Assembly (NCBI GenBank): GCA_024234975.1
Contig: JACKNH010000015.1
Span: 1-64,000, forward strand
Source: Gammaproteobacteria bacterium
Lineage (GTDB): Bacteria; Pseudomonadota; Gammaproteobacteria; Ga0077536
Length of the DNA stretch: 64,000 bases
Reading direction: 5' to 3'
Positions 32,651-41,353 of this stretch are shown in pieces; position 1 is the first letter of the stretch, and the number at the start of each line of letters is the position of its first letter. The position numbers and the translations under genes were made by a program. The notes beneath the pieces were generated by a model. It was not told the origin of the DNA, made no database searches, and was given only the letters and a program-made list of their open reading frames with translations.

Positions 32651-34741
32651 CTACTTGAACAACATCTCCACCACGTAGTGGCTGACGTCACGAACCTGGT
32701 TGGCACTGAGTATTCCGCCGAATGGCGGCATGGCCTTCTGACCATTGCGAATCACATTCGCCACCGCATCGGCATCGGTGACCTTGTTCAGCGGCGCACC
32801 GCCACCATGCGCGCCTTTGCCATCGGCGCCATGGCAGGCGACGCAGGTCTGGTTGTACACATCGTGGCCGTTGTTCAGGTCGACTTCTCCGGTCGCTTCG
32901 GTCGCTACCGCGGTGGTGCCAATCTTCGGCTCGCTATCACGCGGTTGCGCCTGATCCAGCGTGCCATCGAGCGCAAACAACCAGACGCTGTCGCCATGCG
33001 GGGAGCTGACCAGTGAATTCCCCGCGGACAAGGCGACGATATATTGTTTGCCCTTGTATTCGAACGGCGTCACCGTCGCGTTCATGCCGGCGCCGGTCTG
33101 GAATTCCCAGAGTTGCCGGCCGGTATCGGAATCCAACGCGGTCAGCCGGCCGTCGCTGCGGCCGGTGAAGACCAGGTCTCCGGCCGTGGCGACCGCGCCG
33201 CTGTAGCACTGGTCCGGCCAGCGGTAACGCCAGACCGCTTTATTGGTGGTGACGTCCATCGCCGCTATGACACCCGAGCGTGGTGCTGGCGTGAAACCCA
33301 CCGGGCCACCCATGTAGCGTTCGCCGGGCGCCGGCGGCGTGGCGTCCGCAATGGTGCTTTTGAAATCGCCGATGACTTCCGAGGCACAGACGAACATGTA
33401 ATGGCGTTGCGGATCGTAAGCGCTGGGCGGCCAGTTTGCGCCGCCAAACAGACTGGGACTGGTGATGACGCCTTTGTCTTCACCGAAGAATGGCGTGAAG
33501 ATGCGGCCGCTGTTGATGAGCTCGTAGCCTTCCGGCGGAATATCGATCTGCTGTGACATGAACGCGTCACCGACCGGGTGCGGCTGGGTGGCGGCAGTCT
33601 TCTGTCGCGGTTCCTGCGGCACGACGCGTTCTTCAATGCCGACCAGTGGTTTGCCGGTGACCCGATCGAGAATGTAGATCCATCCCGTCTTGCTCGCTTC
33701 GGCGATGCCTTTGCGCATCACGCCGTTGATCGGCACATCGAACAGGATGACCGGATTGGTGGAATCGTAGTCCCAGATGTCGTGATGCACCTGCTGGTAG
33801 TGCCAGCGGTATTTGCCGGTCTTGATGTCCAGCGCGACCATTGAATCGGTATAAAGGTTGTCGCCTTCACGTACCGCGCCGTTGAAATCGGGCGATGGAT
33901 TGCCGGTGGAGAAATAGATCAGGCCGAGTTCCGGATCCACTGCCGGTGTCTGCCAGACCGAGCCACCGCCGAACTTCCACAATTCGTTATCCGCCGGCCA
34001 GGTATCGTGGCCGGGTTCACCGGGGCCGGGAATTGTGTAGAAGGTCCAGATCAGTTTGCCGGTTTTGGCGTTGTACGCTTTGACGCGCCCGCGGATGCCG
34101 AACTCCGCACCGGCGAAACCGGTGATGAGCATGCCGTCGTAATACAGCGGTGCGCTGGTGATGCTGTAACCGTTGGCCGGGTCTTCGGCCAGGATCGACC
34201 AGATACGCTTGCCTGTGCGCTGGTCCAGTGCTTCGAGCTTGCCGTCCACCCGGCCGAGATACACGCGGCCATCACCGATCGCCACGCCGCGATTGACCCA
34301 GCCACAGCACAGCGTGGGGATCTCGTCGGGCAGGTTGGCGTTGTAGGTCCAGAGGATTTCACCACTGTCGACACTGATGGCAAACACATCGTCGGCGCCG
34401 GTGGTGACGTAGATGACGCCGTCGTAAACGATGGGTTGGGCTTCACCCGAATACTTCGGTTGCAGACCGGACCCGTTGAGATGGGTACGCCACACACCCT
34501 TGAGCTGCGACACGTTGTCGCGATTGATCTGTTTGAGTGGTGAATAGCGCTGGTTGTAAAGCGTGCCGCCGTTGGTGACCCAGTTACCGACAGGCGGTGT
34601 CAGCAGGTCTTTGGTAGTGAATGCCGGCGCGCGACTGATGGTGGACTGCTGGGCGACCGCACTCAAGCCGGTGAACAGCAGCCCGGCAGACAGGACTGCC
34701 GATAGCCAAAAGCGCGGGTTTCCCCCTGTACGAATCTGCAT
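32651..34741 (-). CDS. PQQ-dependent quinohaemoprotein alcohol dehydrogenase
   Basis: A 696-residue periplasmic enzyme. A signal peptide (about 1-31, ending VAQ) is followed by an eight-bladed PQQ propeller (about 45-600) with the vicinal cysteine pair C145-C146 that contacts PQQ, and the catalytic WDYD block (D324, with a second acid D326). A C-terminal cytochrome c domain has C633VACH637 with a distal methionine (MPPFGG). Such enzymes oxidise alcohols or aldehydes and pass electrons to the respiratory chain. Start chosen at the ATG at 34741 with GAGGGA upstream; longer frames read through non-signal sequence. The substrate is not predictable. No pqq biosynthesis genes are in the window. Confidence 0.93.
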   Translation of the reverse strand: MQIRTGGNPRFWLSAVLSAGLLFTGLSAVAQQSTISRAPAFTTKDLLTPPVGNWVTNGGTLYNQRYSPLKQINRDNVSQLKGVWRTHLNGSGLQPKYSGEAQPIVYDGVIYVTTGADDVFAISVDSGEILWTYNANLPDEIPTLCCGWVNRGVAIGDGRVYLGRVDGKLEALDQRTGKRIWSILAEDPANGYSITSAPLYYDGMLITGFAGAEFGIRGRVKAYNAKTGKLIWTFYTIPGPGEPGHDTWPADNELWKFGGGSVWQTPAVDPELGLIYFSTGNPSPDFNGAVREGDNLYTDSMVALDIKTGKYRWHYQQVHHDIWDYDSTNPVILFDVPINGVMRKGIAEASKTGWIYILDRVTGKPLVGIEERVVPQEPRQKTAATQPHPVGDAFMSQQIDIPPEGYELINSGRIFTPFFGEDKGVITSPSLFGGANWPPSAYDPQRHYMFVCASEVIGDFKSTIADATPPAPGERYMGGPVGFTPAPRSGVIAAMDVTTNKAVWRYRWPDQCYSGAVATAGDLVFTGRSDGRLTALDSDTGRQLWEFQTGAGMNATVTPFEYKGKQYIVALSAGNSLVSSPHGDSVWLFALDGTLDQAQPRDSEPKIGTTAVATEATGEVDLNNGHDVYNQTCVACHGADGKGAHGGGAPLNKVTDADAVANVIRNGQKAMPPFGGILSANQVRDVSHYVVEMLFK

Positions 34742-34992
34742 GCGTGATATCCCTCGATACCGGTCGTTGAAGTGTTGGATTGCCGACATCCGGATGTTGC
34801 GCTCCAAGGATGTCTGGCGGGTGCAAAGCCGAGGTGCATTTGTGACATTAACCCCCAAGGGATGCAACCCGTTATGAGTGAATGGCGGCTGCGCGGCGCG
34901 TCGCCTGCGAAACAGGATGTTGCGACGCAATAGACGCTATGGGCGTCTCCTGCGATTTGCCATCGCGCCGGGGCGGGGACGCCGGAATGCAC

Positions 34993-34998
34993 TATACT
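34993..34998 (+). promoter_or_regulatory. possible -10 element for the globin gene
   Basis: TATACT lies 38 bases before the globin ATG, in the 295-base spacer divergent from the PQQ dehydrogenase. No matching -35 box is evident, so this is tentative. Confidence 0.3.
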
Positions 34999-35036
34999 CG
35001 CGGCCCGTCATCCATCGGTTCCTGACAAAGCCACGC

Positions 35037-35495
35037 ATGAGTCAGCGCGAGTTCTACGTTCCCCCAGTCGACCCATCCGCGATCACGCCACCGGACAAGC
35101 GCATCTTCGCCGCGATGGGTGAAGCCAATATTTTCGCCATGCTTGAGGCGTTCTATCGGGAACTCGCGAACGGCCCGGCCGAGCTGCGCGCGTTGTTCCC
35201 TGAGGACATGGTGACGGCGTCACAGCGGTCCGCGGCATTTTTCGTCGGCCTGCTGGGCGGTCCGCCGCTCTACCATCAGCGCTACGGCAACCCGATGATG
35301 CGTGCACGCCACATGCCGTTCGCAATCACGCCTGAACTGCGTGACGAATGGCTCAAGTGTTTCGACCGCGTGCTTGAACATGCGCCGCAGCGCTATGCAT
35401 TTCCCGCCGAGTATCTGCCGGGGTTTCGCCAGTTTCTGCAGGGGTTTGCCGGCTGGATGGTCAATACGAAATCGCCGGCCGGCGCCGATAGCTGA
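35037..35495 (+). CDS. truncated haemoglobin (group II-like globin)
   Basis: A 152-residue globin-fold protein. The GGPPLYHQRYG block followed by MRARHMPFAI is the E-F region of truncated haemoglobins, with the histidine of R-H-x-P-F as proximal haem ligand. The C-terminal helices FRQFLQGFAGWMVN fit helix H. These proteins bind O2 or NO and often serve NO detoxification or oxygen handling; the specific role is unknown. The start is the ATG at 35037. The next gene begins 52 bases after the stop and may be co-transcribed. Confidence 0.87.
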   Translation: MSQREFYVPPVDPSAITPPDKRIFAAMGEANIFAMLEAFYRELANGPAELRALFPEDMVTASQRSAAFFVGLLGGPPLYHQRYGNPMMRARHMPFAITPELRDEWLKCFDRVLEHAPQRYAFPAEYLPGFRQFLQGFAGWMVNTKSPAGADS

Positions 35496-35529
35496 ATGCA
35501 GGCACGCTCAACTCCAGGTGACCCATGCG

Positions 35530-35535
35530 TATAAT
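35530..35535 (+). promoter_or_regulatory. possible -10 element for the DUF2062 gene
   Basis: A consensus TATAAT lies 12 bases before the ATG of the DUF2062 gene. If used, the message would have an almost absent leader. No -35 match supports it. Confidence 0.3.
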
Positions 35536-35547
35536 GCCGGCCACGCG

Positions 35548-36126
35548 ATGAAACGTTTTTTCAGACGCCTGCTGCCCGCCCCGGACAAGATTCTGCGCTT
35601 GCGCTTCGTGCGTGCGATGGGGCCGGTACTCAATCATCCCCGCTTGTGGACGGTGAGCCGCCGCGGCATTGCATTGGGTGTCGCCATCGGCGTGTTCTTC
35701 GGCTTGCTGATTCCACTTGCGCAGATGCCACTGACCGCGGCGGTGGCCGTGGCCATGCGCGCGAACGTGCCTGCGGCGATCACCAGCACACTGGTGACCA
35801 ACCCTGTGACCTTCGGGCCGTTGTATTACGCGGCCTACCATATCGGCCACGCGGTGGTGGGTGACGAACCTGCTGAACGCCCCGTGACCACGCAGAGCAT
35901 GGAGTTGCCGGAGACGGAATCCACCTCCTGGGTGAAATTCTGGTGGCAGCGTGTCACGGCGCTGGGTAAGCCGCTGCTGGTCGGGTTGCTGATCCTGGCG
36001 ACGGTAATGGGGCTCGCCAGTTACGGTTTGATCAATCTGATCTGGCAACTCAGCACCTGGGCCGCTTATCGTCGGCGCCGCAGATTGCGCGCCATGGCCC
36101 GGCGCGCGCATGGCACGCAACCCTGA
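35548..36126 (+). CDS. DUF2062 domain membrane protein
   Basis: A 192-residue inner-membrane protein. It has a basic N-terminus, then the DUF2062 core (RRGIALGVAIGVFFGLLIPLAQ, shown here only as its key G-V-A-x-G-V-F-x-G pattern) with two to three transmembrane helices, a soluble loop (about 115-145), one more helix and an arginine-rich tail. The NP(V)TFGPLYY segment is characteristic. The family is widespread in Proteobacteria and its function is unknown. It follows the globin gene by 52 bases on the same strand. Confidence 0.85.
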   Translation: MKRFFRRLLPAPDKILRLRFVRAMGPVLNHPRLWTVSRRGIALGVAIGVFFGLLIPLAQMPLTAAVAVAMRANVPAAITSTLVTNPVTFGPLYYAAYHIGHAVVGDEPAERPVTTQSMELPETESTSWVKFWWQRVTALGKPLLVGLLILATVMGLASYGLINLIWQLSTWAAYRRRRRLRAMARRAHGTQP

Positions 36127-36150
36127 CCCATCCAATCAATGTGGCTACGA

Positions 36151-36231
36151 CATTTGGGGTCAGTGTAAAAACCCCGCGTGAGCTCGCGAGGGGTTGTTTA
36201 CCCGAAGAGAGTTTTTACTCTGACCCTGAAT
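36151..36231. repeat. GGGTCAG palindromic element, copy 1
   Basis: Arms at 36157-36172 and 36211-36226 (GGGTCAGTGTAAAAAC against GTTTTTACTCTGACCC) pair with one mismatch; an inner GC-rich hairpin (ACCCCGCG...CGCGAGGGGT) lies between them. The same outer sequence recurs in the same orientation at 38382-38462, on the other side of the PEP-CTERM gene. GGGTCAG-type termini of this kind are seen around REP-associated tyrosine transposases in other Gammaproteobacteria (from memory, not checked); no transposase is present here. Confidence 0.8.
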
Positions 36232-36392
36232 GGCTGCATGGTACGCTCCATTGAATCGCATCCGGTTTGTCAATAAACGTTACACGCCCATTTCTCCTCG
36301 TTTGCTAACCATTTGATTCGGTTGGCGACGCAATCGCTGGCACGGGCGTTGCTGCTGATCCCGGGCATCATGGTCAACGGGAGGTGGCCGTC

Positions 36393-38387
36393 ATGCGCAG
36401 GTTGCCGTTCGTCTGCTCGATCGCAGTCGCTGTCGCTGTTCAAGCGGTGCCGCTGTCCGCAACAGTCGTCACCAACAGTCTCAATTTCGCCACCGTCGGC
36501 CAGAATCTCTGGGGGCCTGGCACCGCCTTCATCATCGATGAGTCCGTGACCCTGCCACCGCCGGCTGGCGTCAGCGCACATATCGCCCCGGGTACCTACA
36601 GCGGCCTGGCGGATTTCGTCACCGACTTTCTTGATATCGATCTCGGCGCGAGGATCGCGCCCAGTGCGGACATCAGCGCATCACTTCGAGCGAGCCTGTA
36701 CGTGAACTCCGGCTCGCTGGATCTGAACTACCCGATGCAGGCGTCGCTGAACGTCGCCAACGAGGCGCGGATGGGGCAGGCCTTCACCGTCTCACTGACG
36801 CCACCGTCCCTGCTGGCGGCCTCGCTGTCCTCCATCAACAGCAGTGCGCTGGTGGCCAGTGGAGGTGGTGGCTATGCGCTGCCGGGCTTGAGCCAGTTCA
36901 TGCTGTCGCAGAATGTGCTGCAACCACGGGCAGGGTTCAGCACGCAATTCCCGTTTGCCGAAGCGCGGGTGGACCTTTCGTTGTCCGCGACCGGACAGAT
37001 TGCATCTGAAATCTGCTTCATCGTCGATTGCATTGCCGGGCCGACCGTGGATCTGGGCCGGGTCGATTTCAATCAGCAGCTGTTCGAACTCAATACCTTG
37101 ACGGGTTTGAAAGTCCTCGACGAACCGGTGGTCTCGTTTGACCAGACCATCGATGTTGTACAGGGGATTCAAATCGGCTTCCACTCGCCAACGATCACCC
37201 TGGATGGCACGTTGCGTGCCGATGGCACTTTGCGCGACAGCGGTTCCAGCAACTTTCTCGACGTTGCCTTCAATGTGAACCAGCTGATACCCATCGTCGG
37301 GCAGCTTCTGCAAAGCAATATCGGGCCTATCGGCTACAACCTGCTCTCGGTGTCGCCTGCGTTGTCATTCACATTGCGGCAGGCCATTGAGTTTGATCCG
37401 CGGCTGATGGTGGCGCTGCAATTCGATGCACCGGTGCGTGACCAGCGTGATGGCCGCTTCAAGAATCTCGTCATCTTCGAGTACGGTGAGTCGGTCGACC
37501 TGCTGCCGACATTGGGCGGTGGCATATTTTCCGGCGGTGACCTGCGGGTCAAGCCTACGTTCTTTCTCGACAACTCGCTGCATAACGTCACCAGCCTGGT
37601 GTTGGACGGATCGCTGAGTGTCGATGCCTTGGCGCTGATGGTCGGCCCGACGCTCGGACCATTGTTCCAGTCCGGCGCGCTGCCGTTATTCGATCTGCCA
37701 TTGCTGGACCTGGTCAACGATTCCTGGCTGCTGGACATTCCGCCGATCACCGCCGGTGAACTCGCGATCCCGCGCACCGGCATATTGCAGGAAGCGCTCT
37801 ATACACAACCGTTCATCGCCAACGCGGTACCGGGCGCGGCAACCAATTCATTGGGGCATGCGTTGTATCGCTTGGAAACCGGCGGTGGTCTGGTCAGCAC
37901 CGCCTACGGCGAAATCGTGCAACAGGGCAGCAATCCGTTGAGTTGTTTTGGTATCGGATTGGATTTTGTACCGCCGGACTGCCAGACATTTTTCATTGCC
38001 GACGATGATGTCTGGATCTTTGGCGATGGCGTCGATGCGGAAGATGAACTGCTCGGCCGGCTGTTCTGTATCGTGTGCAACGATCTTTCCAACCTGTTTC
38101 TGCCGGACAGCCCCGGGGTGACTGACGATGTGTCCGGTGATCGGTTGTTGTTGTCTGATCTGAGCAGTTTCGCGGTGCCGGTCGATGCCGCGCAGTTGCT
38201 CGACCCGGCCAGCGATCTTTACTCACCGACACTGGCCGAATCGCAATTCCATACATCGCTGATTGCCACCGCACCCAGGGTCGTACCTCGCACCGTCCCC
38301 GAACCCGGCGTACTGCCGCTATTGGCAATCGCCGCCATGATCGGCTGGCGTTCCACCAGGGCAGGCCAACGCAACTGCAATATTTAG
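36393..38387 (+). CDS. PEP-CTERM sorting domain surface protein
   Basis: A 664-residue secreted protein. An N-terminal signal peptide (about 1-22) leads into a long beta-rich, low-complexity domain without recognisable repeats. The C-terminus has the sorting signal: V-P-E-P-G, a hydrophobic helix (LPLLAIAAMIG) and an arginine-containing tail, the PEP-CTERM arrangement processed by exosortase. Four cysteines cluster in ICFIVDC and CIVC-like segments. The start is the ATG at 36393, with GGGAGG eight bases upstream. The exosortase is not in this window. The gene is bracketed by two copies of a palindromic element, and the second begins within its stop codon. Confidence 0.85.
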   Translation: MRRLPFVCSIAVAVAVQAVPLSATVVTNSLNFATVGQNLWGPGTAFIIDESVTLPPPAGVSAHIAPGTYSGLADFVTDFLDIDLGARIAPSADISASLRASLYVNSGSLDLNYPMQASLNVANEARMGQAFTVSLTPPSLLAASLSSINSSALVASGGGGYALPGLSQFMLSQNVLQPRAGFSTQFPFAEARVDLSLSATGQIASEICFIVDCIAGPTVDLGRVDFNQQLFELNTLTGLKVLDEPVVSFDQTIDVVQGIQIGFHSPTITLDGTLRADGTLRDSGSSNFLDVAFNVNQLIPIVGQLLQSNIGPIGYNLLSVSPALSFTLRQAIEFDPRLMVALQFDAPVRDQRDGRFKNLVIFEYGESVDLLPTLGGGIFSGGDLRVKPTFFLDNSLHNVTSLVLDGSLSVDALALMVGPTLGPLFQSGALPLFDLPLLDLVNDSWLLDIPPITAGELAIPRTGILQEALYTQPFIANAVPGAATNSLGHALYRLETGGGLVSTAYGEIVQQGSNPLSCFGIGLDFVPPDCQTFFIADDDVWIFGDGVDAEDELLGRLFCIVCNDLSNLFLPDSPGVTDDVSGDRLLLSDLSSFAVPVDAAQLLDPASDLYSPTLAESQFHTSLIATAPRVVPRTVPEPGVLPLLAIAAMIGWRSTRAGQRNCNI

Positions 38388-38462
38388 GGTCAGTGTAAAA
38401 ACTCGCTACAAGTCGCCAATCCATCGCAATCTTTCCGGGGAGTTTCTACACTGACCCTGAAT
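38382..38462. repeat. GGGTCAG palindromic element, copy 2
   Basis: Arms at 38386-38403 and 38441-38458 (AGGGTCAGTGTAAAAACT against AGTTTCTACACTGACCCT) pair with one mismatch around a 37-base centre unrelated to that of copy 1. The left arm overlaps the TAG stop of the PEP-CTERM gene, so the element may have supplied that stop codon or act as its terminator. Confidence 0.8.
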
Positions 38463-38492
38463 ATCGAGGGCTGTCAGGAGAGGCGGTGGGTT

Positions 38493-39002
38493 GTGGAACT
38501 AAGAGCCATCCAGGGTGACATCGTCAAGCTGGAAGTTGACGCGATTGTCAACGCAGCGAACTCTTCGTTACTCGGCGGAGGCGGGGTGGATGGCGCTATC
38601 CATCGTGCGGCAGGGCCTGAATTGTTGGCGGAATGCCGTACGCTGGGGGGGTGTCCCACAGGGCAGGCGCGGCTGACGCAAGGCTATCGTCTGCCGAGCA
38701 GGTTCGTGATTCATACGGTGGGTCCGGTCTGGCATGGCGGCAAGGATGGAGAACCGGACGCGTTGGCGGCGTGTTACGTCAACAGCCTGCGACTGGCCAA
38801 TGAGCACCAATGCCAATCGATTGCATTCCCCTGTATCAGTACGGGTGTATACGGTTATCCATTGGCGCCTGCGGCGGCGATTGCCGTGGAACAAACCCGG
38901 CGCCATTGTGCAGCCAATGCATTGCCCGCGCGCGTAGTTTTCTGCTGCTTTTCCGCAGCAGACCTCAAGGTGTATCAGACGTTGCTTGAAGCTCCGGAGT
39001 GA
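38493..39002 (+). CDS. macrodomain protein (O-acetyl-ADP-ribose deacetylase, YmdB-like)
   Basis: A 169-residue single macrodomain. It shows the ADP-ribose-binding signatures [16 protein letters not shown], the [10 protein letters not shown] loop and [10 protein letters not shown], all as in YmdB-type enzymes that deacetylate O-acetyl-ADP-ribose or remove ADP-ribose from proteins. The start is a GTG at 38493 with AGGAG about 12 bases upstream; the macrodomain begins at the second residue, so a later start is unlikely. It stands alone between the repeat element and a convergent dehydrogenase gene. Confidence 0.92.
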   Translation: MELRAIQGDIVKLEVDAIVNAANSSLLGGGGVDGAIHRAAGPELLAECRTLGGCPTGQARLTQGYRLPSRFVIHTVGPVWHGGKDGEPDALAACYVNSLRLANEHQCQSIAFPCISTGVYGYPLAPAAAIAVEQTRRHCAANALPARVVFCCFSAADLKVYQTLLEAPE

Positions 39003-39070
39003 GGCGCTGATATCGCTGATCGGCGATGTATAAACGGACGGCCATCCCTGGCCGCAGAAAGTAATTTCGA

Positions 39071-40087
39071 TCAGATTGAAATGACGACCTTGCCGAAGTG
39101 GCTCTGGCCCAGCATATGCTGGTAGGCGGCCGCGGCATCGTCGAAATCGAAAATCTTGTCCACTGCCGGTTCGAGTTTGTTGACCTCGATGGCGGCATTC
39201 ATGTTTTCGAACATGGTGCGATGGCCGACAAAAATGCCATGCAGACTGGCGCCCTTGAGCATCAACGCATGCGGGTTCGGGCTGCCTTCACGGGTCAGCA
39301 CGCCGATCAGGCAGACCTTGCCGCCCATGGCCACAGCATCCATCGATTGCCCCAATGTACCGACGCCGCCAACTTCCACCACGCAGTCAGCGCCTTCACC
39401 GCCGGTCAGTTCCATGACTGCTGCTGCCCAGTTCGGCGTTTCCCGGTAGTTGATGGTGTCATCCGCGCCGAGTTTGAGCGCGCGCTTCTGTTTTTCGGCA
39501 TTGGAGCTGGTGCAGATCACGCGTGCGCCGGCGGCCTTGGCCAATTGCAGCGCCAGCATCGACACACCGCCGGTCCCCAGCACCAGCACGGTCTGGCCGG
39601 GCTTCAGTGGTGAACCGGCCGCCATCAATGCATGCCAGGCGGTGACGCCGGCGCAGGGCAGGGCCGAGGCCTGGGCAAACGTGAGGTGAGGCGGCAGTTT
39701 GACCGCATCGCGTTCGTTGTAGACAACCAGTTCCGCCAGCACGCCGTCCACCGGTGAACCCAGCGCCGGACGTGCTTCCTTCGCGGAAGGACCGCCATCG
39801 ATCCAGTTGCGGAAGAATGTCCCGCTGACGTGGTCGCCGATTTCGAACCGGCTGACACCGGCGCCGGTGGCGATGACTTCACCTGCACCGCATGAGAGCG
39901 GGATCAGCGGCGCCTGCACCGGGCCGCTGAAATACTTGCCGGAGATGATTGCGAGATCACGGTAATTCAGCGACGCTGCCCGCATGCGAACCAGTATCTC
40001 CCCGGGGCCGGGCCTGGGATCGGGACGTTCAACCTGCCTGAGTCCATCCAAGCCAGTGCAACCAGTGTCAAGTTCGTACGCTTTCAT
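39071..40087 (-). CDS. zinc-type alcohol dehydrogenase / quinone-reductase-like MDR protein
   Basis: A 338-residue medium-chain dehydrogenase/reductase. A GroES-like N-terminal domain (about 1-120; RAASLNYRDLAIISG, GAGEVIATG) precedes a Rossmann domain with VLGTGGVSMLALQLAKAAGA near residues 165-185. The structural-zinc cysteine cluster is absent, so it is probably an NAD(P)H-dependent quinone- or enone-reductase-like member. The start is the ATG at 40087 with AGGAG five bases upstream. It lies 38 bases downstream of the SIMPL gene on the same strand, so the two may be co-transcribed. Confidence 0.88.
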   Translation of the reverse strand: MKAYELDTGCTGLDGLRQVERPDPRPGPGEILVRMRAASLNYRDLAIISGKYFSGPVQAPLIPLSCGAGEVIATGAGVSRFEIGDHVSGTFFRNWIDGGPSAKEARPALGSPVDGVLAELVVYNERDAVKLPPHLTFAQASALPCAGVTAWHALMAAGSPLKPGQTVLVLGTGGVSMLALQLAKAAGARVICTSSNAEKQKRALKLGADDTINYRETPNWAAAVMELTGGEGADCVVEVGGVGTLGQSMDAVAMGGKVCLIGVLTREGSPNPHALMLKGASLHGIFVGHRTMFENMNAAIEVNKLEPAVDKIFDFDDAAAAYQHMLGQSHFGKVVISI

Positions 40088-40125
40088 CAAGACTCCTCTT
40101 TTCGGATTTAAATGCGATCGTAATC

Positions 40126-40818
40126 TCAGCGCGGCGGATTCAGTTCTATCGTGCCGTTGACCATCACGTTCATTCGCTGGTCGCCGGCTTCCAGCGCGGC
40201 CGGGGCGACTTCCTTCATGTCCATGGCCATCGCGGCACGACCGCGATACATCATTGGCGAGGGCAGGCCGCTGCTGCCGATGTTGATACGCACGATGCGA
40301 TAGCCGTCGCGATCGAGTTCATTGGCCACAGCCTGGGCGCGATTCTTGAACTGCGCGAGCGCATCGGCGATCAAGGCGTCCTCTGCGGTGTCGCGGGCCG
40401 CCTTGGAGATTTCGTAGCCGATGGATTCCACCGCCAGTTTCTCCTGCAGTTTGCCAACCAGGTCACTGAGAACCTTGCTGTCAGCACTTTGCAGGCGCAG
40501 TGACTGATTGGCGCGCCAACCGATGACGCGGTTGTTGCGGTCGTAGGTCGGGAAGGTCGAGTACTGTAATGTCTGGACCTCGACGCCGCGCACGCTCTTG
40601 GCGGTATCCAATGCCCAACGCATGGTCTGGTTGACCTCGTCGGCCACGTCGCGTTGCCGGACACCTTCACTCTGCACATAGAGCACTGCGACCAGCAGGT
40701 CGTTGGCGACGCTGCTTTCGGCAGTGGCGGATAAATCGATTTGATCGTAATGCAGCACATCTTGTGCGCCGACCATGGGACTTGCCGCAAGCAATGCGGC
40801 CAGCAGGACTGGTTTCAT
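40126..40818 (-). CDS. SIMPL domain (DUF541) periplasmic protein
   Basis: A 230-residue protein with a signal peptide (about 1-18, ending VGA-Q) and a SIMPL/DUF541 domain. The pattern L-S-A-T-A-E, then E-V-Q-T-L-Q-Y-S-T-F-P-T-Y and N-Q-S-L-R-L, followed by a D-A-L-x-x-A-L-A-Q-x-K-x-R-A helix, is characteristic. Family members are exported proteins of uncertain, possibly stress-related role. The start is the ATG at 40818 behind AAGGAGG. It is divergent from the lipoyl gene across a 270-base spacer in which I see nothing specific. Confidence 0.85.
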   Translation of the reverse strand: MKPVLLAALLAASPMVGAQDVLHYDQIDLSATAESSVANDLLVAVLYVQSEGVRQRDVADEVNQTMRWALDTAKSVRGVEVQTLQYSTFPTYDRNNRVIGWRANQSLRLQSADSKVLSDLVGKLQEKLAVESIGYEISKAARDTAEDALIADALAQFKNRAQAVANELDRDGYRIVRINIGSSGLPSPMMYRGRAAMAMDMKEVAPAALEAGDQRMNVMVNGTIELNPPR

Positions 40819-41088
40819 AGCGGGAATGCCTCCTTGGAATCGCGGCCAGTGTATCCCCGTGACCGCCGGCCGCGCAAAAGGTGCCGGGGACGGCGAAGCC
40901 CCCGCAACGGCGCTGGTCCAGCAGGAATTTCCCGTTGCATGGTGGTGCGACAGGCGGGTCGATTGCACGCTGTGGCGGCACCGGATCAATGCTGCTATGG
41001 TTGCGCCTCCTTCAATTCCGGTAGCATATGGCGACAAATGTCGCGATGCTGAATCCATCCAGTTAGAACGCGACGAAAGCGAGAAAAC

Positions 41089-41337
41089 ATGAAAGTCAGT
41101 ATGAAGCTTGCCCGCGTCGGCATGAACATGCAGGAAGCCACCATTTCCAAGTGGTTGAAGCAACCCGGCGAGGCATTCAAAAAGGGCGAAGGCTTGTACG
41201 AAATCGAAACCGAAAAAGTCACTCAGGAAGTTGAAGCGACCGGCGACGGCACGATGCTGGAAATCAAGGTTGAGGCCGGCGAAGACGCCGAAGTGGGTGA
41301 TGTCGTATGTATCGTTGATCTGGCCGTCGGCGGCTGA
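41089..41337 (+). CDS. stand-alone lipoyl (biotinyl-like) attachment domain protein
   Basis: An 82-residue protein that is just one lipoyl-type hammerhead. K43 sits in the E-T-E-K-V hairpin where lipoate is attached in 2-oxoacid dehydrogenase E2 subunits; biotin domains would show M-K-M instead. There are no E2 catalytic or E1/E3-binding domains. The SDR gene starts 16 bases after its stop. A carrier role for a nearby dehydrogenase is inferred from context; GcvH is excluded by length and motif. Confidence 0.85.
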   Translation: MKVSMKLARVGMNMQEATISKWLKQPGEAFKKGEGLYEIETEKVTQEVEATGDGTMLEIKVEAGEDAEVGDVVCIVDLAVGG

Positions 41338-41353
41338 TAGCGAAGGTATTGCG

